Positions 10,706 through 19,899 of a stretch of 64,000 nt of DNA are shown here, piece after piece. The stretch lies in assembly GCA_950295325.1 (NCBI GenBank), contig OX485809.1, positions 2,480,001 through 2,544,000 of the forward strand. Reading direction: 5' to 3'. A program made the translations under genes and the position numbers. Origin of the DNA: Polytrichum commune. Its lineage: Eukaryota > Streptophyta > Polytrichopsida > Polytrichales > Polytrichaceae. The notes beneath the pieces are model-generated. The model ran no database searches and was not told the DNA's origin. It saw only the letters and a list, made by a program, of their open reading frames with translations. Each line of letters starts with the position of its first letter. The first letter of the stretch is position 1.

Positions 10706-10719
10706 GTTCCCAGAGGGGA

Positions 10720-12717
10720 TTATGAAATCTTGGGATCCTATGCATTTTGAAAAATGTGGGTGGTATTTGGATTGTCCTCTTAAATCACCTCCCACTTTTG
10801 ATATTGCCCTTCGATATTCCATTCAACCCGCCCTCAAGGGTACAACTAAAATTGCTCCCTCCATAATGGATGAGGATGCAACCAAGATGCCAGAAAAAAT
10901 CTAAGCCTAAAATACCAATCCTCCTAATTCATGATAGCGATGACGATGCTCCAATTCAAAGTAGTCTCTACAACCTTGTAGTTATTGAACTTTCTTCTTC
11001 AAATCTAGAGGCAATGTTTTATACTTTAAAGCGGAAGAAAACAACCCCTTCTCCTACCTTCGATATGCCTCCCAAGCTTAGAGGTATGATGGATATCTTG
11101 CCTTCTTTACCTGCAAATCATACATCTTCGGATTTAATCTTGAATGATTATGTTGTGAGGATTATCAAAGATAAGAAGCAAACATGTACATTTCGTGCAC
11201 CATATGACGACATTGTGGCTTTTCTATCAAAGGTGAGTTCATTTTATTTTACAGTTTTTAATTTTTTTCATGTTTTATAAAGTTTCACTCATATTTCATC
11301 TCGTTATTTCATTTTTTTTTCTTTCAATTGTCGTTTTTATTCATGAATTGTAATATTTATATTTTATCTTTGTAGGTTGGTGAAGGTAGACAATTTTTTT
11401 TTATGGCCAATTACAAAAGAAACTTGTTGTGGACCTCATTATTGCGGATTACCCAGATGGTCTTCAAGTTCCTGGTGTCTTGGATCCGCCATCTCAAATT
11501 CTCCCTTGGAATGTCAACATTCCAAGTTTTCTCAACATATTCATGGCATTTGCTCTTACATATCTTCATGATTATGGAACATTCTTTTTGTTTTATCTTG
11601 ACAGTTCTGCGGTGAAGAGAGAAGTGGCAGAATTCTTCAAGAACTATAAGTTCAAGATCAATGATGAGTGGACTATCATTAATTGCTTGCACTTGGCAAA
11701 TCCTATGAATCCGTCCAAAAATGTAAGTAGCAATTATGGCATTTTATTTGGATTGGTTCATATTTGAATTTTTTTTATGTGGTGTATATTTTTTAATTTT
11801 TTAATTTTTTTTTACTTTCAGACTTTGAAGTTCAAGGCTTTGTTATTGGTTCGATCATTTTCATCTCTTATTGCGAGGCAACCTCAAGAACTTCTGATCA
11901 CCATGCATCCTTCAATTCCAGAGGTTGATTTAGCCACATATGACGTTATTTTCAACTCTATTACTACGGAAACTCAATTATGTAGACAAATAGTTGGTAA
12001 GCCATAGAGGGGTGCAAAGGAGAAGTCTGAAGTTTTAATGAAGTTATTTGTTCATGGTTTAAGTCATGTAGGCGGTATTGTGGCAGACTTGACTGCTTTT
12101 ACATGTATTATATTTTACAGTATCTAATTATTAGTTCATTTTTTTTTAATTCATACTTCAATGTTCGTATTTTCCTAATTAATATTGTGCTTCATCCAGG
12201 TTCTTTTATTAGAGCGGCTCATTCATCCAATCGTCATATTCTAGCATTAGAAAGTAATGCCGAACTCTTTGATGAGGTATTAAAGCCTCTTCAAACACCT
12301 ACAACTAATACCTCATGCGATGGTATGGACTTTGATGATGATACTCCAATAGAAGACGTTGCACTACTTAACTTATGTGAGTAAGTTTTTTCCATGTTTT
12401 TTTTTCAACAACTTCAATTACAAATTCTAGATTTTGTATTCTAATTTGTTGTTGCATATTCTAATACATAGTCTGTTGTTTGCAGTTGGATGAATCCATC
12501 ACCGATACAAACCTCGTCATTTTATCGGCACCGTGGATTATTGAGAATCCCCTCTCTTAGTCCTCATAGCCTCCCTGTGTATACTGAGGCTTTAGCTGAA
12601 GCTTATACTAATGCTTCATCTACTTCATCTTCAATTTCACCTTCACCTCGTAGATATTACGATACTAGAGTATGTGCTTATTTTGAACTCAGTGCATCTG
12701 AGTCCGACGATATTTAA
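10720..12717 (+). pseudogene. ParB-like/DNA methyltransferase-like gene, second half (outer copy)
   Basis: Inferred exons are 10720-11232, 11376-11722, 11822-12104, 12200-12380 and 12486-12717. The second reads VVDLIIADYPDGLQVPG, which sits where beta-class methylases have motif IV (DPPY), followed by an HDYGTFFLFY strand. The third and fourth read EKSEVLMKLF, then GGIVADLTAFTCSFIRAAH and ILALESNAELFDEVL. These correspond to motif X, the SAM-binding motif I and the acidic end of the second strand (IGIEIDPEY in bacterial enzymes). The order IV-X-I is that of beta-class N4-cytosine/N6-adenine DNA methyltransferases. The copy is broken: frameshifts lie near 10895 and in the T run at 11390, and there is a stop near 12005. 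Motif I is damaged and motif IV is non-canonical, so this copy cannot be active. Confidence 0.7.
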
Positions 12718-13250
12718 GTTTGTATTCATGATTTGGATTTTGATATTTGATTTCCAAGAACTTCAACAATTTAAATCTACTACCCGATTTATATCTACAA
12801 TCCACTTTTATTGTTCTTTATGTTTTGGACTTCGTAAATGTCACCCTCGTGATGGTGTTATGATGTATTTAAATTTTACATTGATGTGTATTATAATGAG
12901 ACATTCTAACATGCTACACTTGTTTTCAACATGAGTTTGCTTACACATTGTCTCCAATTACATTATTATTATCTCAACAGTTGAATCTATATTAGTTCAT
13001 TTTTAGTATAAAATTGTTAGAGCAACATTCTCATTTGTTGTTCATTTGAACTATAAACCCTTACATGTAATTCCACAGTCATAGGCCCCCAACAAATTTA
13101 CAAACCGTAACCGGGAAAATTTTATTTCTTTAGGCCACGGTTATAGGATACTAGGGGGTCCTATTACCAAAAAAAAAATTCTTCACCGCTCACAAATTAC
13201 CGCTCATCGCTCACCGCTCACTGCTCACCGCTCATAAGATAGCACTCCCC
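12718..13250 (+). other. 3' flank and right terminus of the outer element
   Basis: This is non-coding and matches the reverse complement of 4485-5157. It ends with a gctcaccgctca array (13186-13240) and GATAGCACTCCCC. The following 9 bp, gttgtggaa, have no partner in the visible left flank. Confidence 0.7.
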
Positions 13251-13256
13251 GTTGTG

Positions 13257-13465
13257 GAAGTTAACTACATGTATAAGGATGTCAATAAATGACATGTATT
13301 GGTTTGGATTATTATGATAAAAATCAGCAATGGATTGAAAGTGTTTTAAATGATCCATGGCAATAGGGCCCTTTCACTTGTGCTTCATTTAAAATACTGG
13401 CAATTTACAATTGAAAATATGCAATTAATTTGTCAAAAATTTGATTATGTACCCTAAACCGAAGT
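13257..13465 (+). repeat. Third copy of the transposase 3' flank
   Basis: This is closely similar to 10390-10600, but the terminal gctcaccgctca array is missing and the match stops after gtaccctaaa. The outer element therefore abuts, and probably inserted into, the 3' region of yet another family member. Confidence 0.75.
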
Positions 13466-14559
13466 CACCCATAGGGCTATGGCTATGGCTATGGCCATGG
13501 TTGTTTCTCGTCTAGCATGTGCTTTGTCCCAAATATCAACTTTCCCCTTACCATGAAATGAAATTGTTCAAGAAGCCAAAAGGCATATTGGACTACATGC
13601 ACATCAAGATGCTATCAAACTTGCTACTTCCCTAGATTGCAGTAGCCTTTGTGAGATAGAGGCAAATATTGACTTGATGGTCCCATTGAAAGAAGAATTG
13701 AGACTCCCTAATACTACATTCTCAAATAACAATTATAACCTATCTCTAATGGAATTATATAGGGACACTCCAACACAAAGCCTCATTTCCAAGTACGTTA
13801 TAAGAGCAAAAGTGGCATGATCTGTTATTTCTAGAGATAGGAATAATTGACCACTATCTAGTTTCAATCCCAAATCATTGCTTTGAGGTGTAGTAAGCAA
13901 CAATGAACTTGCATTGGATTAGCTAGTGTCAATGGTTGCTTCAAGTCCAATTCATATTCATATTTGAGAGAATCCTTGAATTGGAGGTAATCTAGTTTCT
14001 TCGCCAAGAGATGGAAAGAGTTCCATTTTTAGCAAGAAAATTTCCTCCTTGAGATCATCGAATGTGATTTTTGATAGTGTTGGGTGTCATAGTTATTAAT
14101 TAAGATAAAACCCAATGATGCCTTCCATATGGTTGTCAATTTGTGTCAGGTGTCAAATCCTTGTTCGGTAAGGTGTCGAGAAAGTGAGGTTTCTTGATTG
14201 AGTAACCAAGAGGAGGGTAGGTGGGCAAGTTGTTGTTGAAAAATATACTTAGCTTAACCCAAATAAAGAACACGGGGTCTCAATATATGGCTATATACAC
14301 AATTTATACAAGCTTCACCAAGTTCATAATCATATTATATATAAATATGTGTGTGTATTTCAAACCTTATAATACGCATTGTCATGTGTCAAAGAGAAAA
14401 TAAATATGAACTCATACTAGACATTGATGGTCAAAATACAACGTATGATCCAAGGGCACCTAGGTTGCATATGTGAACTTAGATTTGTGATAACATCAAA
14501 GTGTTTAACTTATCCAAATAATACACTTGAAGAATAATTTGATTCTAGATAGGGTCATT
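13466..14559. other. Spacer without recognised gene
   Basis: Nothing recognisable apart from a short ctatgg repeat at 13479-13500. Short frames such as that near 14221 look like chance. Confidence 0.5.
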
Positions 14560-14990
14560 TTTGAATGATTAGCCAAGAGTATGTAGTATGCAATTTTTTG
14601 CTTGGAGAGGCTCAATCTAGGCATGTTAGATGCTTAGGGGCTAAGAACATATATTGACATGGGAAGTTCTTCAAAAATAGCCAGACATGTTAGGTAATCA
14701 AAGAATGGCCTTTGACATGAGACATCATATGTATTTTCATGCTTTGCTCAAAATATTTCTAGTGAGAGTTTTTCAAGTCACCTTCCCAAATCTCAATGCC
14801 ATACATGAAAGTTGAAAGCACCAAAACCTTCTATAGATGGAATTTGGGTTTCCAATATGTGACTCTAACTACTACTCATTTCCTTAAGGTGGCCATCAAG
14901 GTTTTCATACTTTTAATTTGTTACCTTTTACTAGATGACTCAAAGTATCCATGTGAATAGAAATCAATATTGTCGGCCACCGATTCTCAT
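14560..14990 (-). mobile_element. LINE fragment, C-terminal reverse transcriptase region
   Basis: On the - strand the pieces KVLVLSTFMYGIEIWEGDLK, EQSMKIHMMSHVKGH and KQKIAYYILLANHSK follow one another in order. The TFxYGxEIWxGxLKxSH and HMMSHVK strings are typical of the segment after the reverse transcriptase core in plant LINE ORF2. Several stops interrupt it. Only about 430 bp is recognised; neither the endonuclease nor a poly(A) tail was seen. Confidence 0.65.
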
Positions 14991-15346
14991 AATCTTGTAT
15001 GCATGACTCCAAATAAAATGTTTCCACCTATATAACCCACTCCTAGATAAGTTCCCACACTCACTCAAAACCACCCATGCTTATCACCCAAATATGCTCT
15101 AGTTGTTTGCGGTAATCATAAGGGCATTTCTAGTAGGTGTCCTTAGGTTGCAAGTATAGGATGCATCTATATGCGATTTTGGGCAGGGATGGGATTACCA
15201 CCCTCTTGGCCCAAAAACCAACTTGCCCAAAACATTGCGGGTTTAATCATGACAAAATTTAAAGTCGTTTGTAGTGGAAATTGTGGGTCTAGGGAGGGAT
15301 TTAAGTAGCTAGGGATAAGTGACTTCACAAAATTGTAGCAATGATT
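14991..15346. other. Spacer, possibly more LINE debris
   Basis: No frame or repeat is clear. It may contain upstream LINE sequence too decayed to read by eye. Confidence 0.35.
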
Positions 15347-15554
15347 GGGGAGAACTTGTAGTTAGTTACAAATGAACCGGTTGAGTATGAAAAATAACCG
15401 GTTGAAGTTCAAGACTGCATGAAAATTACCAATCATTTTGGAGGAATTTATAAAATTTACCCCAATTTAATAAAGGAGAACTAGAGGATGTCAACATGTA
15501 ATTGGTTGGACTTACAAACACTAGGACCTCAACCAATTACGCCCAAAAATCTCC
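15347..15554 (+). repeat. MITE family 1, copy a
   Basis: A unit of about 208 bp starts with ggggagaac and ends with gcccaaaaatctcc. It shares long stretches (tgaaccggttgagt, gttgaagttcaag, gatgtcaacatgtaa, ctaggacctcaacc) with 48750-48960 and, inverted, with 57778-57962 and 63480-63640. Short ends GGGGAGA/TCTCCCC form the inverted termini. It has no coding capacity. Confidence 0.7.
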
Positions 15555-16365
15555 ATGATCACTGATTTGCAGTATATTCATATAGTATGCAATGTATTTT
15601 ATTTTTGTTCATATCATGGATAAGACAATATGTTAAGCCACTCGTGCACACCACCAATCCATGTTGACTTAAAAAAATAGGCTACATCAACCAAAGGATT
15701 GGTGTATGCACCCTCTACCTTAGGTTACCTAGGCAACCTAGGGTTATTGAGGTTGCCCAAGGGTCATGATCTCCTTGGCCCAACATGTTGGCTATGGCTA
15801 TGGGTGTTTTTCTTTTCTTTTCTTTTCTTCACCCTTCTAGAGAAAATGATAAAGGGATGCAAATTAGGGAGGTGGTGTAATTTCCCTCCTCAAAACTTCA
15901 ACCTACCCCTTACAAATCGTAATGACTGCCATTATCCTCATTCCATGTGGAAAATTATTGAACAAGTCCATATTGAGGGCGTCCAATAATTTTTTCCCCA
16001 TATTTTGTGGTTTCCGCCTGTAACAAACCTCTCACAGGTTTGTCACCAACTTTCACACCAACACTTATCAATCAAAACAATGAGTTGAAGAACTCAATTT
16101 ATTTTCTTTGTAATGTCAAATTACAATCATAGACCAAGTAGGTATCGGTCTAAGCTCAACCACCCGACCATAGGAGAGAGACAAAGAGATCCTCTCTCCT
16201 CCCCCGAGCTTCCTCTTATGCCAAAGGCACTACTTTTACTTTCTATTTTATATTATAGTAACATTTCTATTCATAGCTTTATCTCTTAGTTCTACTATGA
16301 ATCTTCTATCTTTGGTTCTTCTAGAATTTTCTTCCATCTTTTAACTCAATCTCATTCTTCCAATT
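15555..16365. other. Spacer with pyrimidine-rich tracts
   Basis: Contains a ttttctttt repeat near 15810-15830 and the phrase caacctagggttattgag near 15735, which recurs at 18656. No gene is recognised. The stretch around 16080-16230 (agaactcaatttatt, cctctctcctcccc) resembles the end of an old LTR, but no boundaries could be set. Confidence 0.4.
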
Positions 16366-16677
16366 GGAATTGTCTAATTCCAACTTGATTCATCCATCCT
16401 TCCTTCTAATTGGAACTGTCTAATTCCAACTTGATTTATCTCTTCATTGAGAGTTGTCTAACTCCAATGAATAGCATTCATCTTTCCAAATTTGGAGTGG
16501 TTTAACTCTAATGCACCTCATAAAGAGTTGTTTAACTCATGTGCACATGTTGTCAATATGGAATGGTCTAATTCCAATGCATTAAATGCGGAGTTGTCTA
16601 ACTCCAGTGCACATGTTGTCAATATGGAGTTGTCTAACTCCAGTCCATCCATCTTCAACTAGGAGTTGTCTAGCTCC
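16366..16677. repeat. Array of nine tetraloop hairpins (GGAGTT-GTCT-AACTCC)
   Basis: Nine 16-nt imperfect palindromes start at 16366, 16412, 16450, 16494, 16524, 16560, 16590, 16626 and 16662. The common form is GGAGTTGTCTAACTCC: a 6-bp stem with a GTCT loop. Some units read GGAATTGTCTAATTCC, in which both arms have changed together so that pairing is kept. Linkers of 10-30 bp are loosely related (aatgcacatgttgtcaatat, cttgattcatcc). There are no frames through the array and no CRISPR-like features. Confidence 0.85.
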
Positions 16678-17164
16678 CATCATCCTCTGCTTACACACTG
16701 ACAGATGTGGTTAGAATATTCAATCATCCATCAATATTTCTAGTTACCTTACACCGCCTACTTGAATGTTAAGCTTATCCTTAGACAAACTCAAGGTATA
16801 TTCATGTTACTTAGAACACCGATTCTTGTTCTATAAGTCAAATGAACACACGATCTCATGTTGGGAGTCCCATTTTTTTTTTTGAGTCATTTTATCCGAT
16901 TTTTTTGCCAACTTAATTGGGGCATGAAAGTGTGCCCTTATCTTGGGTCCATCCACACCACCTAGTTAAGAGAATTAGCTAACTTATGGGTTAGTGAAGT
17001 TTGGCTAACCACGTGCTAGTTAACTGAAATCATGGTAAAAAATGCTTGCACCACATAGTTAGGAGAATTAGCTAACAATATGAGTTTGTGAGAATCACCT
17101 GATTAATATGTTGGCTAACCGATCTCACACCCACTAACCAAATGTTTACCAATTCAAGAGAGGA
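16678..17164. other. Spacer with short repeated phrases
   Basis: The phrase gagaattagctaac occurs at about 16971 and 17056, so a small local repeat is present. No gene is seen. Confidence 0.4.
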
Positions 17165-17575
17165 GTGAAGGTTGACTGGCCAAAGTTGTACTCAAGTTGC
17201 CTCGGGGGGGGGGGGGTTAGTCATTGGTTGGAGTAGCAATATATGTGCGAACAAATGATAGGGTATTTTAAAAACATGGGGGCTAAAAATTATAAATGGA
17301 CTTAAGAGTAATATAGGGTATCAAAAATGGCACTGGACATCTTTAAAGTACTATAGGGTATGGAATAATAGGTAATTTGGAATTATAAGTAATGCAAGCT
17401 ATTTTTCTATTAACCCAAAGTACAAATTACATAATGATAGCATGTGAAAAAAAGAAGAGAATTGAAAGTAATACCCTCCTATAAAATAGTGGTTGTTCGC
17501 ACCTATATCCTTAACTTTTTAACACACTGCCCCCCCCCGAGCAACTTGCCCAAGTCTTGAACATGACATTACTCA
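17165..17575. repeat. Foldback element with G-tract ends
   Basis: The left arm has ctcaagttgcctc followed by about 12 G, then gtagcaatatatgtgcgaacaa. The right arm has ttgttcgcacctatatcc, then about 9 C and gagcaacttgcccaag. Paired, the arms are about 80-100 bp with a loop of about 230 bp. It contains no coding frame. It is best read as a MITE-like foldback element. Confidence 0.75.
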
Positions 17576-18104
17576 AGAACATTATGAATTTTGTGGCCCA
17601 CAATATTTGTCTTTCATTATAATTAATTTTAACTACAAGAATAGTAAAATATATAAATGATAAAAGCATATTCAAAGATCAAAATATGCTCTAATTTAGG
17701 ATGATGTAAGAAATAATGTGGTCCACCTCGTAGCGGGATTTGAAAGAGATGGGCAAAATTGAAGGTGGGCACTCAAGAAAATAAAAGTGGGCTAATCATT
17801 GGCAAAAGTTTAGTAAACATCAGGGGTATGGACGAGTTAAGATTTCATCACAAAAGCAAGGTCCAAAAGCTACACCAATTATCCCAAATAGTGCATGTTA
17901 TTATTTAGAGTTACGCAATGCTATAGCTATTTAATGAGAATTAATATTTTATTAAGCAAAGTCATTTATGCTCTTCTATAATATCCAACCTATTGAAATT
18001 TCATTAGTAAAAATGAAATTCTTATTAAGATGTTATTGAACTCTTGAGTAAGATGTTATTGCATTGTGTAACTCCAAACAATACCACACACTAATTGGGA
18101 TAAC
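17576..18104. other. AT-rich spacer
   Basis: Nothing recognised. Confidence 0.5.
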
Positions 18105-18470
18105 TACACTAAATATGAGTGTCACCAATTCTCACTGTTTTGCTCAATACTAGATTGTAAACCCTGGTATAGTGTCACCAACACTAAATGTTAACCCAAC
18201 ATTATTGTCATTCCTTGTACAAAACTTTGGGGGACTATTGATCTACAACGTTGCAATTACCGTGACTTACCAAGTGATTTTTCATCCAAATTTCAATCAT
18301 CCATGACAATATTTCATCACAAGTTGCAGACGAGAGATGGTAGGGTTTTGGTTGATGGATGAACTCATTTATCATCCATGACAATAGTTGTTCACTTATT
18401 CATAAGAAGTGTCATCCAAAAAGTTACCATAGTGACATAAAGTATCATAGGACACTAAAATGCCATAATT
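18105..18470 (-). repeat. MITE family 2, copy a
   Basis: This is an inverted relative of 52143-52506: shared phrases include gttaccatagtgacat, acttaccaagtg, ttttcatccaaattt and ttgctcaatacta. The family ends in TTTAGTGTC/GACACTAAA. It has no coding capacity. Confidence 0.65.
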
Positions 18471-19899
18471 TGATAACTTTCATTTAAACCTATATTTTCA
18501 ACTAGATGGTGTGGGGGGTGGGAGACTAATTGACTCTCATATAGGTTAGTTACCTCATATGTTAGCTAACCCTCTTAACGGCCGGTGCGGCACAATAGAA
18601 GTATGTAATTTGAGTGGTCACTTACTCTAAGCAAGCTAAGGCTTAGACTTGGGCCAACCTAGGGTTATTGAGTCCTCACTCCTTGGCCAAGCATGTGTTA
18701 TTAGTTGTTCTCCGACTTTGTGTCTTGTGGCTCTGGCTGGCTATGGCCGCTGCTCCTCTTGTTCAGCCTGCTAGAGACAACTCTTCTGCCACTTCTCCAT
18801 CGTGGGTGCATCTTATGTCGCCAGGACGCGCACCTATCTGTTGTTCACTTCCCAAGTTCATCATCTCTCACAATCTCTGACTCACTTATTAAGTTATTCC
18901 CTAGGTCAACCTCAACCTTGGCGATTGGGTTCCTTGCAGGCAGGATATGGATTTCCGTTTGTTGGAATTGTGTGCAAGGTGACTTTGGAAGCTGCTGACA
19001 GAAAAGAGCAAGCCAAGCGGAGTGTGAATTGGCCCATGTCTCACAGACCAAGACAAGACTAATGTGAGTTGGTTTTCATTTGAAATTGTATGAAATTGTT
19101 TGAATTCCCCTCCCCCCCTCCAGCTGTGTCCTTGATCTTTGGTACCGGGATGATTGGTCGATCATTTGTGAGCTATTTTTTTTTGGTACAAGGTGGCTTC
19201 TTGTGGATCAAAATTAGGTTTTAGAGATTTTTTGGGTCCAGACTTTCCCAGCCTTGATAGTTGCCTGCTGTTCTCGGTGGTGGGTATGAGTAAGTAGGGT
19301 TTTGCAGAGAGAGACAGAGAGCAAGAGAGCGAGAGAGCGAGAGAGCGAGAGAGAGAGCTATATTGCTATTATTTCATTTGTTGGGGGTTAAGACCAGTGG
19401 GACACCAGACCTAATTTTCCTTTCAAGATACATTTTTGAGGCATAATAGAATGGGTGCTGCATAAGAGTGCTGTTCTCATGTGCACTTGATCAGAAAAAA
19501 TACTAGTATAGCAGGAAATTGTGTGGAAGCGAGAGAGAGTTTTATTTTTAAATTAATAAATATTTTACAATAAAATTGTTGTACGAGGATTAGGGGTTTA
19601 GAGTGAGCCTGTTTCTTCTTCTTGGCAATAATGTTGCAGGAACGTGGGATGCATGTACAGATGTGTGGAGAAGGTAGTCTGCGAGAAGGAAGGCAAAAAG
19701 AGTGCGGATTTTACTTCGGTTCAGATTTGCTGAGACAACATCTACATTCCAAATCTTGTGGGAGAGGTAGCTGCAGTTTTGTGGTGAAAGGTGTCAGGCT
19801 TTGTTGTTGAAAAATTCATCGTATACTTCGCAACTTTCTTTGCAAATCCTGGCTACATAGTCAGGGATTCTGGTGGCCCCTTCAATATAATTGGCCACC
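18471..19899 (+). other. Upstream region and leader of the CCCH gene
   Basis: A GA-rich microsatellite lies at about 19310-19352, a usual feature of plant 5' leaders. Part of 18600-18730 resembles 15700-15800. Small frames here have no recognised match. No TATA box is asserted. The region probably contains the promoter and 5' untranslated exon of the gene at 19900. Confidence 0.45.

Larger units (their letters stand above)
614..13250 (+). mobile_element. Outer Mutator-like element carrying a ParB-methyltransferase-like gene
   Basis: The right end is well supported: GATAGCACTCCCC ends at 13250, preceded by an array of gctcaccgctca repeats, and this end is the reverse complement of the left end of the inner element at 4485. 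The element holds the split methyltransferase-like gene and a subterminal array of palindromes. Its left end is not fixed; 614 is only where homology-free flank gives way to an ORF, and position 30 is an alternative. No transposase of its own is visible, so this copy is truncated or non-autonomous. The inner element interrupts it. Confidence 0.55.

Noticed and set aside
4485-13250. Interpreting the whole nest as one large element such as a Polinton
   Set aside because: No capsid, polymerase or integrase genes; the ends, the 9-bp duplication and the SWIM transposase indicate plain Mutator-like DNA transposons.
30-13250. Matching GGGGATTGCTATTTCC at 30 with the right end at 13250 as one pair of termini
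   Set aside because: The 9-bp flanks differ (ttatttaaa against gttgtggaa), so the outer left end stays open.
16366-16677. CRISPR-like array
   Set aside because: Repeat units are short, variable palindromes with related linkers; this is a plant nuclear sequence.
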